Of a stretch of 32,357 nt of DNA, positions 1-9,114 are shown in pieces (within the stretch, counting starts at the first letter, position 1; each line of letters starts with the position of its first letter). The notes below the pieces were generated by a model. That model was not told the origin of the DNA and did no database searches. It saw nothing but the letters and a program-made list of their open reading frames with translations. The stretch is from Deltaproteobacteria bacterium (GTDB taxonomy: Bacteria > Myxococcota_A > UBA9160 > SMWR01): positions 1-32,357 of the forward strand of contig JAFDEI010000037.1 of NCBI GenBank assembly GCA_019310425.1, read 5' to 3'. A program made the translations under genes and the position numbers.

Positions 1-438
1 TCGGCCGAGGTCGGTGTCCTCTTCTGTACGCTCGTGATCGTCACTGGCCCCATCTGGGCCAAGGGGACCTGGGGGCATTGGTGGTCCTGGGACCCGCGGC
101 TGACCGTCACGCTGCTCCAGTGGTTCATCTACCTCTCGTATCTGCTGCTGCGCAGCTTCACCGAGGGCAGCACGCGCACGGCGCGCTTCGCCGCCGTGTA
201 CGGCGTCGTGGGGGTTCTCGCGGTGCCGCTCAATTATTTCGCGATCGAGCTCTTCGGCGGTGCCGCGATGCACCCCGACAACCTCCAGAGCGACAGCCTG
301 GGTTCGGGCATGGGCTGGCCGTTCTTCATGGGCGTCGTCACCGCGCTGGCCGGCTACTTCCACCTGTTGCGTCTGCGTGTCGACCTCGAACGCCGGCGCC
401 TCGAACAGCTCGTGCGGCTCGACGAATTCGACCGCTAG
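1..438 (+). CDS. ccmC: Cytochrome c biogenesis / heme exporter protein, CcmC/CcsA family (5' truncated by window edge)
   Basis: Frame 1 is open from base 1 (SAEVGVLFCTLVIVTGPIWAKGTWGHWWSWDPRLT...). The WGxWWxWDPRLT tryptophan-rich motif and following TM segments are typical of the CcmC/CcsA family. Stop at 436-438. Confidence 0.88.
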   Translation, partial: SAEVGVLFCTLVIVTGPIWAKGTWGHWWSWDPRLTVTLLQWFIYLSYLLLRSFTEGSTRTARFAAVYGVVGVLAVPLNYFAIELFGGAAMHPDNLQSDSLGSGMGWPFFMGVVTALAGYFHLLRLRVDLERRRLEQLVRLDEFDR

Positions 439-472
439 AACGCGGGTTTACCTCTGCGAAATCAAATGGGAG

Positions 473-502
473 TTGACAACCGCAAGCTCGCAGAGATATA
501 AG
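473..502 (+). promoter_or_regulatory. Candidate sigma70-type promoter
   Basis: TTGACA (473-478), 18-bp spacer, TATAAG (497-502), in the intergenic region after ccmC and pointing towards the 957 ORF. Confidence 0.6.
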
Positions 503-508
503 CAGAGA

Positions 509-956
509 ACGGATATCCTGTGTTTTCGACACCGGAATTTCATCAACGGAGGCGACCGCTTACCCATTCCCCCAGAGGGAAAGCGTGTGCACGGGGGACG
601 ATCGGCGGGTCGGAAGGTCGGAAGGTCTGGGTAGACCCGAGGACTGGAAATCCCCCCCACTGTGACAGAAGTTGCGCAGTTTCCACCCAGCCGGGTGGAA
701 TACGGAACGGGGTTGCCCAACGAGGGCTTCCCGGGTGCGCTGCGGGGCTCGATCGAGCCAACCGTTCACACGCAGACAGGCGGAAGCGAGGGCTGCAACG
801 TCAGCCGCTGCGGGTGGAATTCGGGTCGGCGCAGGGTCTGGCACAGGGATTGCGATAAGACCCCCGAACAGGGCCCCGGGATCGCAATGATTCCGGGGTA
901 ACCGGAAGACCGGAAGACAAGAGACAGACGGGCCCGAGCGGGGTCCGAACACAGGG
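509..956 (+). other. Long untranslated leader or candidate structured ncRNA region
   Basis: About 450 nt with no convincing CDS between a strong-looking promoter and the next CDS. Contains hairpins 681-688/693-700, 791-795/802-806, palindrome 746-759 and stem 874-879/893-898 whose loop complements 849-856. Confidence 0.35.
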
Positions 957-1454
957 ATGGCCATCATGAAGCGCGGCGTCGGTTACTGCGAGAACACCGA
1001 TTGCGAGGATTACGCCAAGGGCGTCTTCCTGCTGAACCACGGTGACACCTTCTACTGCCCGCGCTGCCGCCAGCTGGGCAAGGTCGAGAAGGAACGCGGG
1101 TTCTACACAGGCAATACCGACATCTTCAAGGAGGTCCGGGTCGAGTACAACTTCGACCCGATCAACAGCGTATACCGCGAGATCGGCATCGTCCGCGATG
1201 AGAGCCTCTGGGGGCGCAACAACGTCTACACCCTCCAGTCGCCGCTGATCAAGACCGAGAAACGCGCGCTCAAGGTCGCCGAGGCCATCCTCGCCAACCT
1301 GAATCGTTACCGCGGGCTGCTCAACGGCGACGACATCCCGCGCACGACCGAGATCATCCTCTCCTTCGACGACAATTTCGAAGAGTTCTCACGCAAGCTC
1401 CAGCAACTCAGCAAGGAGTGGGAAGCGAGCGGCCTGCGCGAGAACCAGCGCTAG
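957..1454 (+). CDS. Conserved hypothetical protein with N-terminal zinc-ribbon-like cysteines
   Basis: CENTDC...FYCPRC cysteine pairs, non-repetitive globular sequence. ATG at 966 is an alternative start (AGGG upstream at 953-956). Confidence 0.75.
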   Translation: MAIMKRGVGYCENTDCEDYAKGVFLLNHGDTFYCPRCRQLGKVEKERGFYTGNTDIFKEVRVEYNFDPINSVYREIGIVRDESLWGRNNVYTLQSPLIKTEKRALKVAEAILANLNRYRGLLNGDDIPRTTEIILSFDDNFEEFSRKLQQLSKEWEASGLRENQR

Positions 1455-1679
1455 GACTGCGGAGGGGCGCTTGCGCCCGGGCGCGGCTCGGACGAGTCGA
1501 CCGGCGGCGTCTTCTTCGGCGGATGCAGCGATTGCGGTCACGAGCAGGGACTCGGCATCGCAGACCCCGGTCCCCGCCGACTGGCCCCACTCGGTATACG
1601 TCGAGGTCGTGCTTCATTGGGATTCGCGAATCCCGGACGCCGCTCTACTAAAAGCACTCCGCGCCCCGGTGCTTCGATT

Positions 1680-1740
1680 CGATAGACGTGCACGGTGTGG
1701 GGCGGGAAGCCGGTGCGGACGTAGTCACCGACGCAACCCT
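1680..1740 (-). pseudogene. Nudix hydrolase gene fragment
   Basis: 55/61 identical nt by eye to 4716-4776 in the intact Nudix gene. Encodes GCVGDYVRTGFPPHTVHVYR vs GRVGDYVRTGFLPHTAHVYR. No Nudix box nearby. Confidence 0.6.
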
Positions 1741-1764
1741 CGTCTGCCGCTCGAAACGATCCGT

Positions 1765-3132
1765 TCAGTCCAGCCGTTGCATGCGCGCGCCGCGCAACTC
1801 GCGCATCACCGGATCGACGAGCCACTCGTGTCGCTGGAGGCGTCGGTGCAGAATTCGCAATAGCTCGGCCTCCTGCTCGGGACCCGCGCCCAGGACGTGC
1901 GCCTCGAGGGCCGCGTCACCCTCCAGGCCACTGCCCGGACGCGAACCGAGCAGCGCTTCGAGGTCGTCGAGGTTCCGAGCCTCGAACTCGGGCCCCAGGC
2001 TCTCCGCGCGTCGCAGGTATTCCGCCGCGCGCAACATCATCTCGCGCCGGTACGTTTCGTACTCCGCCTCGCCGTCCGCCTTCGTCGACAGCATCTGCGC
2101 CAGCGCATCGCCACCCGGCGAATGCCGCGTGGGCACCGGCTCCGGCAGGTCGACGGGATCGAGCGCGACACCGCTGCCCGCCGCGATCACCTCGAGGGGT
2201 GTCCGTGCATAGACGAGATACCAGCCCAGGTACTGGACGAAATCCAGCCCCGGCAGCGCGCTCGCGACCATCGGCGCAACCGCAAGCGGCGTGCAGGCCG
2301 CGAAGCGCACAGTGTGGAAGTCGATCACGCGCCGATCCACCGGCTCTCCGGTCCGCTCTTCGTAGTGCCGGATCCCGTGCGAGAGGTCGCCGAGTGGTTC
2401 ACTGAGGTCGCGCGAGCGAAGCGAGCCGAGGTCTGCGGCCGGATCACCCACGTACGCGAGTTCGAGGTCGATCACCGCGGTGACGCGGTTCGCTTCGAAC
2501 AGAAACTGCCCCGCGTCCGCACACACGAAGCTCTGCCGTTTGCGCCCGCGCGGTACATTGCGCCGGATCCAGCCGATCAGGAACTCGATCGCGGGCTCGG
2601 GCCGCGACTTTGCCGCACGGAATCGCGCCACCCAACTGTCGAAGTCCCCGAGCCCGAGCTGTTCGTCGCCCTCGCAGGTCGTGAGCCCGAGCGCCTCGAA
2701 GCCGGAAGCATCGAGTGCGTGGATCCGCGCGAGAACGTCCATGTAGTCTTCGAGGACCGCGGTCCGCTGGGCCTCGCTATCGGCGGTCGCGAGATTCGCG
2801 CGACCCGGGCTGCGCGCGAGCACAACGCCGCCCGGATCCGGACAGAGCCCGTATACATGCGGAACCGGAATTCCCTCGGCCTCGAGCTTCCGCAGCACCC
2901 GCGCCTCTCGATCGAGCGCTTCGAAGCCGTTCGGGTCCTCAGCGCGCTGGCCGCGGAAGTACAGCGGCAGCGTCTCACCGTCGCGCTCGAGATCGAGGAA
3001 CCAGGCCGGCCGCCAGCGCGCCTGCCGCTGTGCACGCACGACACGGCCACCGATCTCGCGCTCGATCCAGCCGAACGCCTTCTCCCACTCGGGAGTCAGC
3101 GTGGGAAGAATGGGGGGGAGAGCGAGAGCCAT
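1765..3132 (-). CDS. Phosphotransferase family protein (APH/choline kinase-like)
   Basis: MALALPPILPTLTPEWEKAFGWIEREIGG...; APH-like core (VPHVYGLCPDPGGVVLARSPGRANL; FVCADAGQFLFEANRVTAVIDLELAYVGDPAADLGSLR). ATG at 3132 chosen inside the longer ORF. Confidence 0.8.
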   Translation of the reverse strand: MALALPPILPTLTPEWEKAFGWIEREIGGRVVRAQRQARWRPAWFLDLERDGETLPLYFRGQRAEDPNGFEALDREARVLRKLEAEGIPVPHVYGLCPDPGGVVLARSPGRANLATADSEAQRTAVLEDYMDVLARIHALDASGFEALGLTTCEGDEQLGLGDFDSWVARFRAAKSRPEPAIEFLIGWIRRNVPRGRKRQSFVCADAGQFLFEANRVTAVIDLELAYVGDPAADLGSLRSRDLSEPLGDLSHGIRHYEERTGEPVDRRVIDFHTVRFAACTPLAVAPMVASALPGLDFVQYLGWYLVYARTPLEVIAAGSGVALDPVDLPEPVPTRHSPGGDALAQMLSTKADGEAEYETYRREMMLRAAEYLRRAESLGPEFEARNLDDLEALLGSRPGSGLEGDAALEAHVLGAGPEQEAELLRILHRRLQRHEWLVDPVMRELRGARMQRLD

Positions 3133-3380
3133 GGCCTTTCCGTCCGCACGAATTCGCGTTCGACCCGCGGCACGTGCCGCGCCACTCGGGTGCGATGACG
3201 ATACCAGTTGTGGATCGAAGGTTGGTCCATCGGAATCGAACGCTCCGCCGGACCTCCCGAGGGGGTGGCGCTTCACTCGGACGACTTGCTCCGCTCCGAT
3301 TCCGCGCGCTCGCGGCGCATGTGATCCAGATTGAATTCGCGTTCGGAGACCGCGCGATGGCCTCATCGCTGTCGCCCGGC

Positions 3381-3461
3381 TTCATCGCGAACCGGGATGC
3401 CTACGCGGACGACTGGAGGCGCAAGAAGATCGATCGGATCCTGATGCTGCTGCTCGGTGCG
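3381..3461 (+). pseudogene. hisG fragment (inverted relative to intact copy)
   Basis: 78/81 identical nt by eye to the reverse complement of 5283-5363. Encodes [27 protein letters not shown] vs [27 protein letters not shown] in HisG. Confidence 0.8.
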
Positions 3462-3660
3462 TTCCGCGACACCGGCCAGCCCGCAGATAGGCCTCCGGTA
3501 GCGGATCTGGGCGGCCGAAGTAGAGCCTGAAATGAATGAGGGCAATTCACTACAAAAGGCCCCACGGTGTCCGCCTCTCGTTCTTGGCTCTCGTTTGAGT
3601 GTGGACGGACGTTTACACCTCCACACCGGCATTCAGGAAACCTCCAGAGGAGAATCACTC

Positions 3661-4503
3661 ATGCTTCGCCGCCGGCTCCGCCTGTTGCACAACATCACTA
3701 CTTTGGTCTGCACCGTGTTGTGGGCGGCGACCGCCGAAGCCGCGCCGCACGCGGCTTTCGTCTCCGGAAGCTTCGACAGTGCCAATGGAACCCTGGCATT
3801 CCTTGCGGGAGACGCGTTCTCCGCTGAGATCGTCTTCGACACGGACACGGCGGCGGCCAGCGTCGAACAGCACGACGATCCGTCACCCGAGCCGGATCTC
3901 GACAAGTTCGACGCATGGGGCTTCACGGGGGCGCCGTACAAAGTCAAAGTCATGACTTCGGAGATCCCCGGCGGTGTCGAGACGCTCCCGGATTGTGAAG
4001 TGAAGGTCTACGACAACGACAGCAGCATTTCGAATGCCACCCTCGCGTCATTCGGCATAACACCTCCCGATCCGGGCACGGACCCAAACGTCTTCGACAT
4101 CATCGAGTACCTCGGCGTCAACACGACCGAACTCGCACCGGACCCGGACTCACCGCTGATGGGCACGTCTGCCGATGGCATCGAGGTTGGGCTCAATGCC
4201 GTCCTGCTGGGGGACTGGCTCGAGACCAACAACCCCTCGACCCTCGATCTGCCTCCTTCCGGAGACGTGTACACCTACCTCTTGATCGCCACGGAATACG
4301 ACGGGTCAGGGAATGAAGTCGGGATGGCCTATGCAGTGCTCCCCGCTGCGGGTGTAACGTCGGGCCCGCCGACTGTCGAAGCGGTTCCTGCGGCGTCGCC
4401 GTCATTGCTTCCGGTGTTCGCTGCGGCCCTGCTGCTATTCGCGGGCCGACGGCTCAGCGGCCCGGCCGTCGTCAGGCGTCGGATCCCGCGGCGTCGTCGC
4501 TGA
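3661..4503 (+). CDS. Exported hypothetical protein with C-terminal hydrophobic segment and Arg-rich tail (PEP-CTERM-like sorting signal?)
   Basis: AGGAG at 3649-3653 before ATG 3661; N-terminal signal peptide ending ...AEAAPHA; C-terminus VPAASPSLLPVFAAALLLFAGRRLSGPAVVRRRIPRRRR. Confidence 0.75.
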   Translation: MLRRRLRLLHNITTLVCTVLWAATAEAAPHAAFVSGSFDSANGTLAFLAGDAFSAEIVFDTDTAAASVEQHDDPSPEPDLDKFDAWGFTGAPYKVKVMTSEIPGGVETLPDCEVKVYDNDSSISNATLASFGITPPDPGTDPNVFDIIEYLGVNTTELAPDPDSPLMGTSADGIEVGLNAVLLGDWLETNNPSTLDLPPSGDVYTYLLIATEYDGSGNEVGMAYAVLPAAGVTSGPPTVEAVPAASPSLLPVFAAALLLFAGRRLSGPAVVRRRIPRRRR

Positions 4504-5041
4504 GCCGCATCCGGAGATCGATCGACATCCCAGCCCAGATCGCTGCCACTCCGTTGTACTCATGGCGCGTGACGGGTTCCGGCAGGTTCGCCGCGGCGTC
4601 GGCGAGCGGTGCGCGGTACCACGGAAACAAGGTGCGCGGAACGCGGTCGAGCGGAAACCAGGCGACTTTCGGCGTCTCCGCGCTTGGCCGTAGCTCGCCG
4701 CCCAGCACGCGACAGCGATAGACGTGCGCGGTGTGGGGCAGGAAGCCGGTGCGGACGTAGTCGCCGACACGGCCCTGGAGCTCGACCACGAGTCCCGTTT
4801 CCTCGAGGATCTCGCGCCGGAGAGCGTCTTCGACGCACTCGCCGAGGTTCAGATTTCCGCCCGGCAGCTCCCAGCCCCGCAGGTCGTGGCGAACCGAGAG
4901 CAACACCCGGTCGCCGTCGATCACGATCCCCTGCGCGACCACGAGCGGCCCGCGCGCGTGAGTGCGAGGAGAAACCAGCCCGTTCCACGCGATCACCGTG
5001 TAACTCGGAACGATCTGCGCCAGGCGCCCGAGGCGACCCAC
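4472..5041 (-). CDS. Nudix hydrolase
   Basis: Nudix box GGNLNLGECVEDALRREILEETGL (GX5EX7REUXEEXGU). GTG start at 5041 just downstream of the hisG stop; an upstream ATG at 5092 lies inside hisG. Confidence 0.88.
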   Translation of the reverse strand: MGRLGRLAQIVPSYTVIAWNGLVSPRTHARGPLVVAQGIVIDGDRVLLSVRHDLRGWELPGGNLNLGECVEDALRREILEETGLVVELQGRVGDYVRTGFLPHTAHVYRCRVLGGELRPSAETPKVAWFPLDRVPRTLFPWYRAPLADAAANLPEPVTRHEYNGVAAIWAGMSIDLRMRLSDDAAGSDA

Positions 5042-5045
5042 CGCG

Positions 5046-5933
5046 CTACTCGATGATCTTGTTGAGGGGGTATTCGACGATGCCGCGGGCACCGGCTTCG
5101 GACAGCTTGGGGAACAGCTCGGTGACGATCGCCTCTTCGATGACCGTGTTGATCGCGACCCAGTCCGGGTCGGCGAGATGGGAAATCGTCGGCGTTCCGA
5201 GCGCCGGCAAGACCGCGAGCACCGAGTCGAGTGAGTCCTTCGGGACGTTCAGCATCAGCCCGACGCGGTCGACCGCGCGAATCGCACCGAGCAGCAGCAT
5301 CAGGATCCGATCGATCTTCTTGCGCTTCCAGTCGTCCGTGTAGGCATCCCGGTTCGCAATGAAGCGCGGGGTGCTCTCGAGCACGGTGTCGATCACGCGC
5401 AGATTGTTTGCACGCAGGCTCGAGCCGGTCTCGGTGACGTCGACGATCGCGTCCGCGAGCACGGGCGGCTTGACTTCGGTCGCACCCCAGGAAAACTCGA
5501 CATCGGCCTTCACGCCGTGCTGTTTCAGATAGCGCTTGGTGAGGTTCATCACCTCGGTCGCGATCCGCTTGCCCGCGAGGTCTTTCGGGCGCTTGATCTT
5601 CGAACCTTCCTTCACCGCGACGACCCAGCGCACCGGGCCGTAGTTGGGCCAGGGGGCGCGCAGGTCGGCGACCTCGGTGACCTTCGCGCGGTTCTCGATC
5701 GTCCAGTCGACGCCCGTGATGCCGACGTCGAGGATTCCCTGCTCGACGTAACGAGCCATCTCCTGTGCGCGAATCAGCATGCACTCGATCTCGGGGTCGT
5801 TGATCTCGGGGTAGTACGAACGCGACGTGATCCGCAGCTTGAACCCCGCCAGCCCAAAGAGCTTCTGCGTAGTCTCCTGAAGGCTCCCCTTCGGCAGCCC
5901 GAGTTTCAAGATCGGTTTCTTCTTCGCGCTCAT
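5046..5933 (-). CDS. hisG: ATP phosphoribosyltransferase
   Basis: [44 protein letters not shown] motifs; C-terminal regulatory-type domain. Confidence 0.95.
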   Translation of the reverse strand: MSAKKKPILKLGLPKGSLQETTQKLFGLAGFKLRITSRSYYPEINDPEIECMLIRAQEMARYVEQGILDVGITGVDWTIENRAKVTEVADLRAPWPNYGPVRWVVAVKEGSKIKRPKDLAGKRIATEVMNLTKRYLKQHGVKADVEFSWGATEVKPPVLADAIVDVTETGSSLRANNLRVIDTVLESTPRFIANRDAYTDDWKRKKIDRILMLLLGAIRAVDRVGLMLNVPKDSLDSVLAVLPALGTPTISHLADPDWVAINTVIEEAIVTELFPKLSEAGARGIVEYPLNKIIE

Positions 5934-6316
5934 TCGCCGTAGACCTCGTCGGGGTCGAAGACCTGCTCGCCCACGTCTACCCAGGTGCGATCATCGAGCC
6001 GCCGGAAGAAGCAGCTGCGCTTGCCGGTGTGACAGGCGGCGTTACCGCGCTGTTCGACACGCAGCAGCACCGCGTCACCGTCGCAGTCGATCGAGAGGCT
6101 CTTCAGCAGTTGGGTATTGCCACTCGACTCGCCTTTGTGCCAGAGCTTCTGACGCGAGCGGCTGAAGTAGACCACCTCACCGATCTCGACGGTCTTCCGA
6201 AAGGCCTCCTCGTTCATATAGGCAACCATCAGGATGTCGCCGGTGGCGTCATCCTGGGCGATCGCGGTGACGAGACCCCCGCCCTTGGTGAAGTCGATTG
6301 CATCGATCGGATCCAT
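5930..6316 (-). CDS. hisI: Phosphoribosyl-AMP cyclohydrolase
   Basis: [17 protein letters not shown]...[20 protein letters not shown]...[28 protein letters not shown]; overlaps the hisG start by a few nt. Confidence 0.95.
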   Translation of the reverse strand: MDPIDAIDFTKGGGLVTAIAQDDATGDILMVAYMNEEAFRKTVEIGEVVYFSRSRQKLWHKGESSGNTQLLKSLSIDCDGDAVLLRVEQRGNAACHTGKRSCFFRRLDDRTWVDVGEQVFDPDEVYGE

Positions 6317-6329
6317 GGGGGGCGGGACT

Positions 6330-8966
6330 CTAACGGGCCGGCAGCGCGGCCGCCAGACGTTCCCGCAGAGCAACGAGGTTTCCGAAGTCGGCCCCCCTCA
6401 GATACGCGATATCCCCCTTCTTCGCGACCTTCTCGGCGGACCGCTCGAGAATGCCTCGCTTCACCAGCAGCGCGAGCGCGTTCTCGATCGTGGTCTCGTT
6501 CAGCGACTCTGGGCACAGCGCCTCACCGAGCAGCTCGGAGCGCTGAAACTGCTCTGTCGCAGCGTTGATCAAGCCCTTGTAGGTCATGTCGCCCTCGAAG
6601 GCCGCAACCGCCGCGATGGTGGCTGAATAGACCTCGACCACACCGCGGGTCTGCTCCGCCAGGAATGCGAAGCGCGACGCACCCTTCTCGGTCACGCACA
6701 GCTGGCCGTTGCAGAGCTCGACGCAACCAATGCGCTCGAAGTGGTCCACGAATGCGTCGAAGTGCGCAGCCAGGATCTCGCCGCGCGGAATGTAGTACTC
6801 CGAGTAGAACAGGTCGAGCCACTCCGCGAGCTCTGCGCGCAGATCGACCGGAGCGGGACCCGCCAGCAGTCGGCGCGCCAGAAAGCTCGGCGCGGCCAGG
6901 TAGTGGACGATCGAGTTGCGGTAGATGTCGAGCACCCGTCGCGCGGACTCCTCTGAGTAGAAGACCTCACCACGCGGGTCTTGGGACGACTTGAGCAGGT
7001 CGGCCCGCAGCAGGGAGGCGATCGACTCCGAGAATTCGCCGACGTCCCGGCGCAGCGCAGGCGTAAGCCGAACGTCCTGGAGTTGGAGCAGGTCGACGAT
7101 CTCCTGCATCCGCGTTGCCAGGTCCGAACGAAACAGCCCGCGCGTGCGCGAGCCGAGCATCGCGCTCGCCGCGATCGCGGTCGCGTTCGGAACAGCCGCC
7201 CAGTTGATCCGCTCGACGATCCGGTTGCCGAGGTTCTGGACGAACACTCGAAGCTCCGCCTCGACCTCGGGCGAGTCGGAGCGTGCGAAGCGCCCGCGGC
7301 GGTCACCGAGTGCTTCGGCGAGCGAGATCGGCTCACCGAAGTTGACGTGCACGGTTCCGAAGCGCCGCTGGAGGTACTTCCGCGCGCGCATCAGACCCAG
7401 AACGCTCTCGCCACTCTTCGGTCCACCCTCGAGCTCGCCCACCATCTCGCCTTCTTCGACCAGGCGCTCGTAGGTGATCGCGATCGGAACGAAGAAGAGG
7501 TCGCGGCGCGCGCTCGACAAGAACGCATCGAGATCCCACGTGAGCAGCCCGAGCTTCGGCTGCAATGCCTTGCCGGTCCGCGAGCGCCCACCCTCGATGA
7601 AGAACTCCTGAGTGAAACCTTCGCGCACCAGGTACGAGACATAGGAGCGGAATACTTCCTTGTAGATCGGCTCGTCGAACGAGCGCCTCAGGAAGAACGC
7701 ACCCACGCGGCGAAACAGGAACCCCATCGGGCCGAACGCCATGTTTTCGCGGGCGGCGATGTGGGGGGGGACCAGGTGGTTCGCGTAGAACGCGGTCGAG
7801 AGGATCAGGAAATCGAAATACGAACGGTGGCTCGGTGCGAGCACGATCGGATGGCGCTTGGCGTACTCGGCGATCTTCTCGATTCCTGTGAGTTCGATCG
7901 AGACGAAGAGCCGGTTCATGATCCCGACCACGATCATGTTCATCAGGGCGAGAAAAGTCGAGTTCATGTTGGCCGCAATCTCGCGGAAGCTCTTCGCGGC
8001 CTCCGCGCGTGTGCGCTCGACCGACACCTTGCGGCGCCGCGCCTCCTCGACAATTACCGCCTCGACTTCCGCCGTGCCGACGACGAGCTCCTGCACCTTG
8101 CTGCGCGGACGCAGCGTCGGCCCCTCGACCACCTTCTCTTCGCGGTAGAGGAAGGTCAAGATGGTGCGGCGGACCTTTCGCGCGATCGCAAACCGTCCCT
8201 CGTCACGACGCTTCTCGATGAACGAACCGAGGTCGATCGGGTCGCCGACCTTCACGTGCAGACCGCGATAGGTGGTGAGGAATGAAGTCACCTTCGAGAT
8301 GTCCGACGGCCGTGTCGTCGCGCCATACGAAAGGTTCAGGAAGCGGTTGCGCACACGCGGCCCTTTCTTCCAGAACAGTGCGAGCGGAACGAGGTGCACC
8401 GGCCGCTCGCCGTCCCAGGCCCTTGCCACGACGGCTTCGAGCAGACTCAGCTCGCTCCGACCCTGCTCGACCGCGTTGCGTTTGCCGGCGAGCATGCTCC
8501 GCAACCGCGCGGTACGCAGGAACAGGAAGAACGGCGCGCCTTCCGTCGTCAGCCGTTGCACCTGCTCAACCGCCCTGGCCTGTTCGGCGGCTGCCGAAAG
8601 CCCTCTGTCACGGCCGAGGGCGGCGCGCAGGTAGTTCCACAGCGGGCGGTAATTGTGGAAGTGAATTCCATTCGCGAAGCGCGATAGCTCGAGACCCTCG
8701 CGAACGAACAGCTCATTGAAAAGGAAGTAGTCGAGCCGGCTCGCGTACCGCATCACGAATACGACCGAGCCGCGGGATTCGAGCGCGCGAAGCTCTTCGA
8801 CAGTCTTGTCGTCGAGATCGAAGTGGCGGAAGAAGCGGTTGGCGAACCACCGGAAAAACAGATTGAAACGCGGGGTCATCGCCGACAGCAGTTCGACGGC
8901 GGTCGGCGACGATGGGAGTGCAGCAGCGGCCGGCTCGGCGGCCGGATGATCGGTCGGCTCCGACAT
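6330..8966 (-). CDS. plsB: Glycerol-3-phosphate 1-O-acyltransferase, PlsB type
   Basis: Acyltransferase motifs [40 protein letters not shown] in a long single ORF. Confidence 0.92.
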   Translation of the reverse strand: MSEPTDHPAAEPAAAALPSSPTAVELLSAMTPRFNLFFRWFANRFFRHFDLDDKTVEELRALESRGSVVFVMRYASRLDYFLFNELFVREGLELSRFANGIHFHNYRPLWNYLRAALGRDRGLSAAAEQARAVEQVQRLTTEGAPFFLFLRTARLRSMLAGKRNAVEQGRSELSLLEAVVARAWDGERPVHLVPLALFWKKGPRVRNRFLNLSYGATTRPSDISKVTSFLTTYRGLHVKVGDPIDLGSFIEKRRDEGRFAIARKVRRTILTFLYREEKVVEGPTLRPRSKVQELVVGTAEVEAVIVEEARRRKVSVERTRAEAAKSFREIAANMNSTFLALMNMIVVGIMNRLFVSIELTGIEKIAEYAKRHPIVLAPSHRSYFDFLILSTAFYANHLVPPHIAARENMAFGPMGFLFRRVGAFFLRRSFDEPIYKEVFRSYVSYLVREGFTQEFFIEGGRSRTGKALQPKLGLLTWDLDAFLSSARRDLFFVPIAITYERLVEEGEMVGELEGGPKSGESVLGLMRARKYLQRRFGTVHVNFGEPISLAEALGDRRGRFARSDSPEVEAELRVFVQNLGNRIVERINWAAVPNATAIAASAMLGSRTRGLFRSDLATRMQEIVDLLQLQDVRLTPALRRDVGEFSESIASLLRADLLKSSQDPRGEVFYSEESARRVLDIYRNSIVHYLAAPSFLARRLLAGPAPVDLRAELAEWLDLFYSEYYIPRGEILAAHFDAFVDHFERIGCVELCNGQLCVTEKGASRFAFLAEQTRGVVEVYSATIAAVAAFEGDMTYKGLINAATEQFQRSELLGEALCPESLNETTIENALALLVKRGILERSAEKVAKKGDIAYLRGADFGNLVALRERLAAALPAR

Positions 8967-8999
8967 GTCCCGAGCAATGTACCACCACCGGGCTCAGCG

Positions 9000-9035
9000 G
9001 GCCGCCCGGCCTCGGGTTCCCGGGGCCGGGCGGCC
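9000..9035. terminator. Strong GC hairpin between plsB and the SDR gene (terminator-like, no T-tract)
   Basis: GGCCGCCCGGCC (9000-9011) is perfectly complementary to GGCCGGGCGGCC (9024-9035); inner loop carries CGGG-TT-CCCG. Confidence 0.5.
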
Positions 9036-9114
9036 GGACCGGCTGGCAGCCGGAAGCACGCAGCGTTTCCCGCGACGGCGCGGAAGCTTTGGCCGCAAAG
9101 CGACCGACGCGCAG

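Noticed and set aside
509-956. RNase P RNA, SRP RNA, tmRNA or 6S RNA in the 957-gene leader
   Set aside because: None of the signature conserved segments I could recall for these RNAs are present.
1538-1825. 95-aa minus ORF as a functional small Nudix protein
   Set aside because: Only about 20 residues match Nudix; the Nudix box is absent, and it overlaps the phosphotransferase 3' end.
1897-3198. 433-aa + strand ORF antisense to the phosphotransferase
   Set aside because: Arg/Pro-rich shadow ORF in GC-rich DNA; the minus-strand frame has a recognisable family.
6981-8285. 434-aa + strand ORF antisense to plsB
   Set aside because: Shadow of a well-supported PlsB reading frame; no domain-like sequence.
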